Positions 8,311-17,700 of a stretch of 64,000 bases of DNA are shown piece by piece (position 1 is the first letter of the stretch; each line of letters starts with the position of its first letter). The position numbers and the translations under genes were made by a program. The notes under the pieces were generated by a model. It was not told the DNA's origin. It saw only the letters and a list, made by a program, of their open reading frames with translations, and did no database searches. The stretch spans positions 372,001 through 436,000 of IMG/VR virus record IMGVR_UViG_3300023179_000009; one strand, given 5' to 3'. Source of the DNA: a virus.

Positions 8311-8691
8311 TTACAGCGGGGGTGCAAGATTTAATTTTGTCAATACATAAGCCGCCAAAATAACCCAAACTATTTGAATTAAAAAATTTGCAATATTTTT
8401 CCAATTTTCATTATGGACTCCTTGGTTCGCTTCGACTTTAGAAATTTGAGACTCTAATTCTTTTATTTTTTTTTCTAATAGATCATTTTGTTGAATGAAT
8501 GTTTCTAAATTATATATTTTATTAAAAATCTCAACAATCTTATGATTATGGTAATCTATTTTTTCTTCTAGCTTTTTTTGTTTATCATTGATTATTTTTT
8601 CACGTTCATCTATTCTGTTGGTTAAGTCAAAAAGTTTTTGAACACTTTCGCTTAATTGCGATATTAATTGGAAACTTGTATCTTCTGCCAT
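8311..8691 (-). CDS. Coiled-coil protein with C-terminal membrane anchor, 126 aa
   Basis: Residues about 10-90 are strongly heptad-like (many E, K, I, L; KKIKELESQISKVE), followed by one hydrophobic segment at about 101-118 (ANFLIQIVWVILAAYVL). This tail-anchored layout resembles XhlA-type holin-associated proteins, which are shorter (about 90 aa); the link is by layout only. It could also be another membrane-tethered phage protein. It is divergent from the likely small terminase with a 40-base gap, and no endolysin gene lies beside it. Confidence 0.65.
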   Translation of the reverse strand: MAEDTSFQLISQLSESVQKLFDLTNRIDEREKIINDKQKKLEEKIDYHNHKIVEIFNKIYNLETFIQQNDLLEKKIKELESQISKVEANQGVHNENWKNIANFLIQIVWVILAAYVLTKLNLAPPL

Positions 8692-8731
8692 TTGGTTCTC
8701 ATAATAAAAAAACTACTATATATATATTAAT

Positions 8732-9244
8732 ATGAATTCCAAAGAAACCATAATAATAGACGAAAATTCATTAAACAAAAACTTGCCATTAGAAGAAGAT
8801 TTTGACATGGATGTTGAAATGATTTTGCCAACCATGAATGTTAGCAAAGAATTGACATCCGGCCCTGAGGATAAGGAGTGCATTGTTAAAGATGAAAATC
8901 TTCTTGGTTTGTATGACGAAATTTTAACAAATTGTAGAGATGATAGAAGCAAAGTAGATGAAATATTATCTACTTTTTTAGAAATGGTTATTAATGATGG
9001 AGATGCAAGTTCGGCAAGCAAAGAAGCTATAGTTAATTTAATGAAAATAAAATCAGACACAGCAGATAAGATGTCGAAAGTTGCCGATCTGATGACACGG
9101 TTAAAATTAAAAGATAAAGATACATTTCCTAGATATCTTGCAGCACAGCAAAATAATAAAGTTGTTATAGAAGGAAGCAAAAGAGATTTGCTAAAATCCA
9201 TAAATAAAATTGCTAATAAAAAAGGTAAAAGTAATGAGTCATAA
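8732..9244 (+). CDS. Putative terminase small subunit, T4 gp16-like, 170 aa
   Basis: The layout is like T4 gp16: an acidic N-terminus, a central pair of long helices (about 65-130), then a short conserved strand-helix. NNKVVIEGSKRDLLKSINKI here aligns by eye with the C-terminal region of gp16 ([20 protein letters not shown]). Small terminase recognises DNA and stimulates the large terminase ATPase. The large subunit gene is about 50 kb away. The start overlaps no other gene and opens the rightward morphogenesis block. The call is a by-eye pattern match and could be wrong. Confidence 0.45.
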   Translation: MNSKETIIIDENSLNKNLPLEEDFDMDVEMILPTMNVSKELTSGPEDKECIVKDENLLGLYDEILTNCRDDRSKVDEILSTFLEMVINDGDASSASKEAIVNLMKIKSDTADKMSKVADLMTRLKLKDKDTFPRYLAAQQNNKVVIEGSKRDLLKSINKIANKKGKSNES

Positions 9245-10532
9245 ATTTAATAAATTAATCTGGTTGGCAGAGCAGAATCCCGGCGATTTTGGCGCAGCAG
9301 CAGATCCAACAGCCGGTGGAGTTCCTATGACTCAACCTGGAACTCCTGGTGATCCCATGGGGCAAAATCTCACCCCTGCAAACGCACCAAACGCTATGAG
9401 TGTTGATCAGCAACCGGGAGAAGAACAAGACCTGTCAAACGATCCTGATTATCCAGATATGCCCGAGGACCAGGAGCAGGATGAGTTTGAGGTGTGGAAA
9501 ATTAAATTTATTAAAGAATCCATCAAAGGGGATGCTAATTCTTTAATACAAAAAATACTCAGCGTTAGAAATCGTGAATTAGAGCCGGTTCAAAGAAAGT
9601 TTGTAGAAGACAATTTAGATATATGTTTTTTAAGACAAAATTCAAACGTATTGCAGGCATCTAACCAAATTAGAAAAAAAATAAAACAAGATTTTGATCG
9701 AACTAATCCGGCGACGACGTTGGTAAGACACATAACCGACACACTAGACGAAAGCCCTTTATTAAACGAAGTCTATGTTAAATTATTGGGGTTGGGCGGT
9801 GCCAAAGGTGACCAACACCGAAAATTTGTTGGATCGCTAACTGGCTCAGTTCAAGTCGGAAGCGGTGGACAAAACGAGGATCTTGTTTTTGAAGAACAAG
9901 ATTATTCAATAAGAGTAAGCACAAGATTTAATGCTCGTTGGGGCGATGTCAATCTTGGGAGATGGTATTTAAGAAAAGACGACCCTGAACGTCATTTGAA
10001 AAATGCCGAAATAGACAGGTTGGAGGGTGGTAGCCCCGAAGAAAAAGATGTTCTAAGAAGAAGAGTGGTGATAGAATCAATCGCTGAGTTTTATAAGGAG
10101 AGGGCTTTTATCATAAATGTTGTTGCCCAAGACGGCACAGTTTATCATCTTGGTTGGGATTTGGGAACTTCTTTAAAGTCTGCTTTTCTTGATGGAAAAC
10201 TCGTAGTTAGGACAAAAAGCAATGATGCTGAAGAATGTTTTATAGATGAAGAAGGATCTGTGATTAATGTTCCTAATATGAATATTTATTATGTAAAGGA
10301 GTCTGCCGAATTAAATTCAGATGGTTCCGCTGAAATAGAGGAGATAGAGTTTATATCTCATCGTGACGGGGTGCTGTACTTAACAGCACAACTGGATTTA
10401 ATAAAAGAAGCCTCCACAACGCTTCAAGGAATTTTATTTAGAGAAACTTTGTGGCAAGGAAACCCTACAGATATTCTTAAAATTATGCGTTGCGTTCCAA
10501 GTTCTCCAGAGATGCTTTTAAGACAATGCTAG
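9234..10532 (+). CDS. Probable virion or tail-assembly protein, 432 aa
   Basis: No family recognised. Residues about 15-90 are rich in P, G, Q, D and E and probably disordered. The rest is mixed alpha/beta, with a helical part (about 90-170) and strand-rich C-terminal part. The start at 9234 is preferred over an in-frame ATG at 9210 because AAGGT precedes it by about 9 bases; it then overlaps the previous gene by 11 bases. It lies between the small-terminase candidate and the tape measure, a place where connector or tail-completion proteins are common; that role is inference. Confidence 0.65.
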   Translation: MSHKFNKLIWLAEQNPGDFGAAADPTAGGVPMTQPGTPGDPMGQNLTPANAPNAMSVDQQPGEEQDLSNDPDYPDMPEDQEQDEFEVWKIKFIKESIKGDANSLIQKILSVRNRELEPVQRKFVEDNLDICFLRQNSNVLQASNQIRKKIKQDFDRTNPATTLVRHITDTLDESPLLNEVYVKLLGLGGAKGDQHRKFVGSLTGSVQVGSGGQNEDLVFEEQDYSIRVSTRFNARWGDVNLGRWYLRKDDPERHLKNAEIDRLEGGSPEEKDVLRRRVVIESIAEFYKERAFIINVVAQDGTVYHLGWDLGTSLKSAFLDGKLVVRTKSNDAEECFIDEEGSVINVPNMNIYYVKESAELNSDGSAEIEEIEFISHRDGVLYLTAQLDLIKEASTTLQGILFRETLWQGNPTDILKIMRCVPSSPEMLLRQC

Positions 10533-10541
10533 AAGGTAAAC

Positions 10542-10727
10542 ATGACTCACATAGAAATACAAGAAGAAAAAAAATCTTTAAAACTTCATTATGAAGCAAT
10601 TAAAAAATATTTGGGAGAATTATTGTTAGAACACAATGCAAAAGAGGACAATCCTGAGGATTTTGCATATTTTTCGAGAAAATTTGAAGAAACACGTAAT
10701 TTGTTGAGGAAACACGGTGGTAAATAA
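10542..10727 (+). CDS. Small helical protein, 61 aa
   Basis: A short charged, almost wholly helical protein (EEKKSLKLHYEAIKKYLGE). It starts 9 bases after the previous stop with AAGGT upstream and overlaps the next gene by 11 bases. No family recognised. Its position just ahead of the tail cluster would suit a tail assembly helper, but nothing in the sequence proves that. Confidence 0.6.
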   Translation: MTHIEIQEEKKSLKLHYEAIKKYLGELLLEHNAKEDNPEDFAYFSRKFEETRNLLRKHGGK

Positions 10728-11217
10728 ATCTTTTGGATCTTTTGTTGATAAGAAAAAAAGAGAGTCAATTCGTCAATTGGAATTGATGAAAAAAATTCTT
10801 GAACAAAATAATTTTAAAGTAAAAGACTTTTTAAATGAACAAGACTCAGATCCTTACATTTTTTGTTATAATCCTTTAAAAAACAGCAGTTTTGAGGGCA
10901 TTAGAGTTTATAAAATAGGCAATGAATTGGCCTTTAGAATTCAAAAAGAATCACAAACCCACCCGTATGGATCGGCATACCCTTTGCCAGTGGAGTCTAT
11001 GTTCAATGACTTTTTGACAGACAGTGATGGTGATGAGAATGAAGTTTCAAAACAATTAATTGAAGCTATTGGCAAGGAAATAAACAATTTTTTTGAAAAG
11101 AGTTCAAAAGCTGAAGAATCTTCTAGAAAACTTTCATATAACAAAGATAGTGTCGGCAGTGTTTTAGTTAGATCGACAGGTACTGATTATGCCTCTTTAA
11201 TATACAATAAAAATTAA
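10717..11217 (+). CDS. Hypothetical tail-region protein, 166 aa, GTG start
   Basis: The start is GTG at 10717, inside the end of the previous gene, with GAGGAAA about 5 bases upstream. Basic helical N-terminus (DKKKRESIRQLELMKKILEQ), then a mixed domain containing GIRVYKIGNELAFRI. No signal peptide or membrane segment and no family recognised. It belongs to the compact run 8732-11719 leading into the tape measure gene. Confidence 0.65.
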   Translation: MVNKSFGSFVDKKKRESIRQLELMKKILEQNNFKVKDFLNEQDSDPYIFCYNPLKNSSFEGIRVYKIGNELAFRIQKESQTHPYGSAYPLPVESMFNDFLTDSDGDENEVSKQLIEAIGKEINNFFEKSSKAEESSRKLSYNKDSVGSVLVRSTGTDYASLIYNKN

Positions 11218-11218
11218 A

Positions 11219-11719
11219 ATGGTCGGATTATTCAATGATTTTTCTAATATTAAAAATTTAGTTAATAATCAAAATCAATCGGTTGGTGTTTTTTCAAAAG
11301 GATCTTTAGTTTCCTTTGAATATCCTAGAAGTTATGCGGTTATTCCCAACGCTATACACGACCCAAGGCCGATGTTAATAGTGACCGATGTTTGGTCGCC
11401 AAACTATATAAGAGGAGTCAATTTACATTATTTAACCTTCCCTTATATTAAAAAAATATTAGAAACATGGGCTGGAAATCAAACTTTTAGTTACTCAAAT
11501 ATAAAGCAAGATAAATACGTTTCTTTGGCTTTTAGAATGTATGCCTTTCAGGGAATTATTAGACCAAAAAGACTAGATAGTGAGTGGTTAAAAGCAGTAT
11601 TGCAAAGCGTTAGAACATTTGATGCTGGAGAAGTTGAGAAAATCAGATCAAGCATAGAAAACCAAATTCAGCAGAGATTTCAAAAGAAAGCAAGCGAACT
11701 TTCTCAAAATCTTGAATAG
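11219..11719 (+). CDS. Conserved-looking tail/virion assembly protein, 166 aa
   Basis: The segment PRPMLIVTDVWSPNYIRGVN followed by LHYLTFPYIKKIL and, later, a YAFQGIIRPKRLD stretch has the look of a small beta-barrel domain found in phage structural proteins, but I cannot name the family. The C-terminal 40 residues are helical. It directly precedes the tape measure gene, where T4-like and other myophages carry tail or baseplate assembly proteins. Function not assigned. Confidence 0.65.
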   Translation: MVGLFNDFSNIKNLVNNQNQSVGVFSKGSLVSFEYPRSYAVIPNAIHDPRPMLIVTDVWSPNYIRGVNLHYLTFPYIKKILETWAGNQTFSYSNIKQDKYVSLAFRMYAFQGIIRPKRLDSEWLKAVLQSVRTFDAGEVEKIRSSIENQIQQRFQKKASELSQNLE

Positions 11720-11749
11720 TTCATGAAATGAAAAGTGAATGGAGATTAA

Positions 11750-14700
11750 GTGGCGACAGACCTGTATGGTCGGAGTATAGGAGACAACGTATCGGTTAAT
11801 CAAGTTAACCAGCAATTACTTTCACCGACCCAAGAAACAAAAAGACCAGACGCTCAAGAAGTTAATAACGATCCTGATAAAAAGGAATCGGCGTTAGAAA
11901 ATCTGTACGAAGCCATTAATCGTGTTGCTGAAAAAATAGACTCAAATGCATCAAAAGATTTAGAAGAATCAAAAAATTGGTCCAAAAATATAATTGATTT
12001 TCATAAAGATTTTAGAAACACAAGCAGATCCGACGAGTCTGGTCAAAAAACACAAACTGGGTTTTTGGATCTGGCTTCTAAAGCAATTCAAAATTTATGG
12101 GTGGCTTCTCAATCTCAAAATACAATCTGGGTTGGTATAAGCAAATTATCTAACAACGCCGTCCAAGAAATATCAAAATCTTTTAGTATGTCTGATTGTT
12201 GTGAAGCCTTGGGAGAAGCAACAGCCACTGTGCGAGGTTTGGATAATTTAAATTCAGGTGTGTCTGAAGCCTCAAAAACTGTTTTGTCTGAAGCTGGGGG
12301 CGGGGGGAGAGGAACAAATTGGGGAGGGGGTGATGACGACAGCGATGATGGTGGTGACGGTGGCTCAAGAAGAAGAGGCGATTCTTCTGACGCCTCTGAT
12401 TTTGAACTTCCTGATGCTGGGGACATGACTGGTGTGATAGCAAGAATGTCAACCATAACTGGCTTGATAAGTTTGGCGGCTAATAGTTTTGTTGATCTTC
12501 ACAGGAGTGTGATTAAAGCTCTTGATATAGACCCAATTCAAAAAATATTTGACGGCCAAATTCTTGAACATAATAATTTTCGTGAAAGTATTCGTGCTTT
12601 AATTCATGAGCAAGAAGGTTTTGGCGCAAGTAATAGACAGATAGAAAAAACATTTATAAATTTGGAATCATCAATAAACGCTGCCGGTGTTGGATCTGCT
12701 AAATTTAAAACAATGTATCTTAAAAATCTTGAACGTGGGTTAAGCTTGGCCACCGCTGAAGATAACAGGTACGTGGATGCTTTATCTGCACAAAAGAAAG
12801 GATTCACAATAGAACAAAAAGAAAGTGCATTGAGAGAAAGAAAAGTCAATAGATTAAAGAGCATACAAACCACTGCGTTGTCAACGGCTTCGTCGCTTCA
12901 CATGAGTTCAGATGCGATGAATGAACTTTTTATGAATTGGCACATGAATCTTGGTTTATCAGAGCAAAGTTTGGCTGAAATTGGCTCTCATATGAAAAAT
13001 GTTTCCAGATCAACAGGGGTTACTGGAAGTCAGTTGGAGAAAGCGATGATAAGTGCCGATGGTGTGATGAAAAATTTAAAGAAAGCTGGCATGGTGAGTA
13101 CTGATACTGCAAAAAGAGTAACCGAATTTATGGCCGCTGCTCAAAAACATGGGTTTGAAGGTGCGGCTGAATTGATGAATGTTTTAGGTGGAGGAGAAAC
13201 TTTTCATGATTCTAAATATAAACTTTTTTTGGGTAATGCGGCTAGATTTTCAGATAAACCAGAACAAGGTGTCCGAGATCTTGTACTTGGGAACACAATG
13301 AACCGATCTGGGGGTATGGAAAATCTTTTCGGGGGGGCTGAGCGGTTTGTTAGATCCCAGTTGTCTGGATTTGAAACAGCTTTAAATAGCGTTGGATTAA
13401 AATCTTCAACACTAGATGTTACAAATTTAAGTGAAGTTATGAATAAATTGCGAGCCGGTGGCAAACTTGAAGAAGCAGAAGCTTTAAAGAGAAGGTTCAA
13501 AGGTTTGGGAATAGAAATAGGAGAAGTTGAACGTGCTTTAAAAACAATGCAAGAAGAAACTTTGTCCTCATCAAAAAGGATTGACAAATATAGTAAAGAA
13601 TTAGAAAGTATGAAGGCTCAGGGCTTAGAAAAAACAGATGCTTATAAGCAGATTCAGAAAAAATTACTAGAGGCTCAAACAGGCCAGAGTCAGGATGTTT
13701 TTGGCAGAATAAAAAGCGTAATGGACAACAAAGAAGGTAAAACCGGGGGACAATTAGAGAAAGAATTAAAAGATTCACTAATACAAGTTTTGGGCGATGA
13801 AAAAGCAGCAGCAGAGTGGCAATCCAACCTTCCTGCAAAAGCCTCTGAGGCTGTGTCTCAAATGAGAGAAAGAGCAAAAGCTGAGGGTTTAAATTTTGAT
13901 GATATGCTAAAAGAAAAAGGAATCACAGGGGGAGAATCTCAGTTAACAAAAGGTTTACTAGAGGGTGATGCCTTATCTAATCAAGCCATGACTGAAATAA
14001 TGCAACGAATTAGTAAAAAAGAAAAACAAGGCGAGGATCCGATAACGGATATTAAAGGAATTTTAGAAGAAATACACACAACGCTTGCTCAAAAATTAGA
14101 CAATGTGGGCTTTGGATTGTCGGATATGATTGTTAAAATTTTATATGTAGCTGGTTATTTGGGCGGGATACTAATGACTGTGGCGAGTGGGATCTTAGCC
14201 TTAAGAATGCTACAAAATATTCCAGGGCTGCTCTCTGGTATTTCTGGTGTCTTCGGAGGTTTAAACAAGGCTTTAGGCAACCCTCTTGAAAAAATATTTG
14301 GAAAGGGTGGCAAAGGCCCACTTGGTGGATTGCTAGGAGACTGCTTGCCGGTTTGCCCGCCAAGCGGTGGTGGCGGTCAAATGATGCCAAGAAGACCAAC
14401 AGGAGGATCGCCAGTTGTACCGCCATCTCCAACAACGGGACCGATGACCACTGTGAGTCCATCTGGAAGACCAAAAAATACTACGGTTTTACCCGGAGGG
14501 CCTGATTATGGCGGCGGAGGTTGGGCTGGCGCTCAGGGGACACAATATCAATCGCCAACTGTTAGAGATGCGGCCACGGGCCAAGTTACAAGAAGAGACA
14601 TGAGTCGATCAGATCGTCGTGCCAATGCAGAGCGTTATCTAGATGCCAGAAGGGCCGCTGGCCAGTCGGGTCGAGGCTTTGGGCCAAGAGCAGGTAGTGG

Positions 14701-17700
14701 CATTCGAAGAGTTGCTCCGCAAGGAAAGGGCTGGATGGGCCTTGCTGGAAAAATTGCAAACTTCGCTATGGCACACCCAACACTAACTGGAACCGCAATA
14801 GGAGCAACAACAGGAGCAGTGCATGGCTACGCAACGTCTGATGAAAAAGGTTGGGGTGCTGTAGGAGACTCTCTTTTTGAGGGTGCGGTTGGAGGGGGCA
14901 TAGGAGCAGCCGCTGGTTACGGTGCTGGTCGTTTAGGAGGAGCAGGAAAAGGCTTACAGGCTGGTGGCCTACCGGGAATCGCTGACGGAGCAATGGATGT
15001 TGTTGCTTCTGGAGCAAACATGATGGGAATGCCAGGATTTGGATCCGATTGCATGCCTGTTTGGGTTTGTAACTTTGGAGAAATGGGCGGAATGGGAGGA
15101 TTGTTACCGGGAATGGGTGACGGAGGAATGGCACAAACTGCCTTGGACACATTAAATACAGTCGATATGGCTTCCGATGTTGCTGGCATGATGGGTAAAG
15201 GAAAAAATGTTGCTCAAGTTGTTGACAAGGCCGATGATGTTGCCAAGGGTGGAAGTTGGTTAAGTAAAATGTTTGGTGGAGGAAATAAAGCAGCAACCAC
15301 AGTCGCCGGTGGTGCCGATGATGTTGCCAAGGGTGGAAGTTGGTTAAGTAAAATGTTTGGTGGAGGAAATAAAGCAGTAACCGCAGTCGCCGGTGGTGCC
15401 GATGATGTTGCCAAGGGTGGAAGTTGGTTAAGTAAAATGTTTGGTGGAGGAAATAAAGCAGTAACCGCAGTCGCCGGTGGTGCCGATGATGTTGTCAAGG
15501 GTGCGGGGCTATTGTCGAAAATTCCAGGTGCTGGCTTAGCCAAAGGAGTAGGAAGTTTATTGGGAAAAGTCGCTGCTCCCTTGCAACTTTTTACGGGTGC
15601 AATCACAGGTGCCATGGACGCAGAGTCTGCTGGCAGAACAACCGCAGAAGGGGCTGCTTATGGCGCTCTAACAGGTGGCGCTCACAAAGGATCTTTTGCT
15701 AGCGAAGCTTTAGGGATTCAAAAGGGAAGTGTGGCCGACGAGTCTCTGGGAATTGCTGGTGGTGCTGCTTGGGGAGCAACGTTAGGCGCTGGTGTTGGCA
15801 CTATGTTGGCACCCTTCACTGCTGGCATTAGTATTCCTGTTGCTGCGGCTGTGGGTGGTGTGATTGGTGCAGGAGCAGAGTTAGTGAAAGTTTTTACCGC
15901 CGAAGAATCTTCGATGCGAGACGCTGTGACTGGATTTGCTTCCAGCATCGGTTCAACAATCATGGAGTTGCCAGGAACTATTGGTGGTGCATTCCAAACT
16001 GTTGGCTCTTATTTGGGAGAAGGCGCTCACAGCATTTATGCAAGCATCACTGGTTTTGCTTCTAGTTTAGGATCCACTTTTACTTCTGGAATTACAAGTG
16101 TTGCAAATGGAATAGGTGGTTTTGCTTCTAGTTTAGGAAACTCTGTTTCAGAGAGTTTTTCAAGCACTGCTAAAGAGAACTGGGATAGAATGTTACAGGG
16201 TGCTAGTTTTTCTGGCGCTTTGGGACAAGTAACTGGCGGCATCGTCGATGTTGTTAATGGAAACTTAACACAAGGATTAACAAAAGTAGGCTTGTCTGGC
16301 GTGGAGGCTTTTGGAGCATTAGGCCAGACAATTTTAGGTGCCGCATCTTCTTTAAACCCATTTAGTTGGTTTAAAAACAAAGAAAAAACATCAGCCAAAG
16401 AAACAGAATCTTCCCCAGAAAAAAAACTTGCAGAAACAGCAAATAAAGAAACACAAAAAACACAACAAGATGTCATGACCCAATCAGCAGAAAAACTACA
16501 AGAAGCAGCGGTTGGTTTAGACATTGGAAAAACTGAGCAGGATTTCAAGGCAATAAGCGAAGCATCTTCTAAAAAAGATATCGATCTTTCAAATGCTATG
16601 GTTGCTAGTTTTGGCAATGTTGGCGATTCAAAAGAAATTTCAAAAGCTTTATCAACTCAAAACTCAGCGGTTTTTAATTCTATTTTGGCCGAGCAAGAGT
16701 CTTTAATAAAATCTATATCTCAAAAACGTGACGCCAAAAGTTCAGGCGGTGTGACGAGCGACTTAGGTAGCAAGCAGGGCTTTTTTGATTCTAACGCAAA
16801 AGGATTTTTAGCAAATGCTGCTTTAAGATCTAGTGACCCTATAGCCTACAACAGTTTGCAAACAGGCACAACTTTGCAAACGCCCGACGGTGTGAAAGGC
16901 TTGATGTCTGGACAAGAAATACTTGTGAAAGAAATATTTAGTGGATTTGAAAGTTCTTTAAATAATGTTGGAGTTCAATCAGCCACAATAGATGTTGGTA
17001 ATTTAAGTGAAGTTATACAAAAATTACAAAAAGGGGGTCAGGCGGAGCAGCAAGCAGCAACATCTTTACAAAGACAGTTTGAAGCTTTGGGTACTAATGT
17101 TGGAGAGGTGGAAAATAATTTTAAAATTATGAGTCAATCTTCAAAAACACCACAGGATTTATTGGGTGATCTTAGCTTTAAGCTAAACGACATGAACAAA
17201 CAAGGATTGCAAAACACTGATGAGTATAAGTCAATTCAAAAACAAACATTAGATTTGCAATCTGATTTGCAAAATTCTTCTGATGTTGTTCAAAAACAAT
17301 CAACTCCAGTTGAGGCAACGACTTCATTACAAGGAGTTTTTGAAAAGACACAAGCGTCGGAGGCTTTGACCTCCAACATAGACACTGCTATCAAATGGCA
17401 AAAAATTGAGCCAAGCGAACAAACACTAGCAGGAGAATTGTCTGGGGATTCGAAAGATAAAAATAATTTTACCGTTTATGACCAATCTGTTGAGTCGATT
17501 TTGTTTAAAATATTTGATCAATTAAAATCTTTTAATTTAACTAATATTTTTGAAAAAGATTCAAGTTTGGCGATGATGAATCTTGATCATGTATCTGTTG
17601 TTGATTCTCAAAAAAAATCTATAGAAAATAAAAGACAATTTGAGGGTTTAGACACGCCGATTCGCACATTTGAGCAGATGCCTGAATCTCTTAAAGATTT

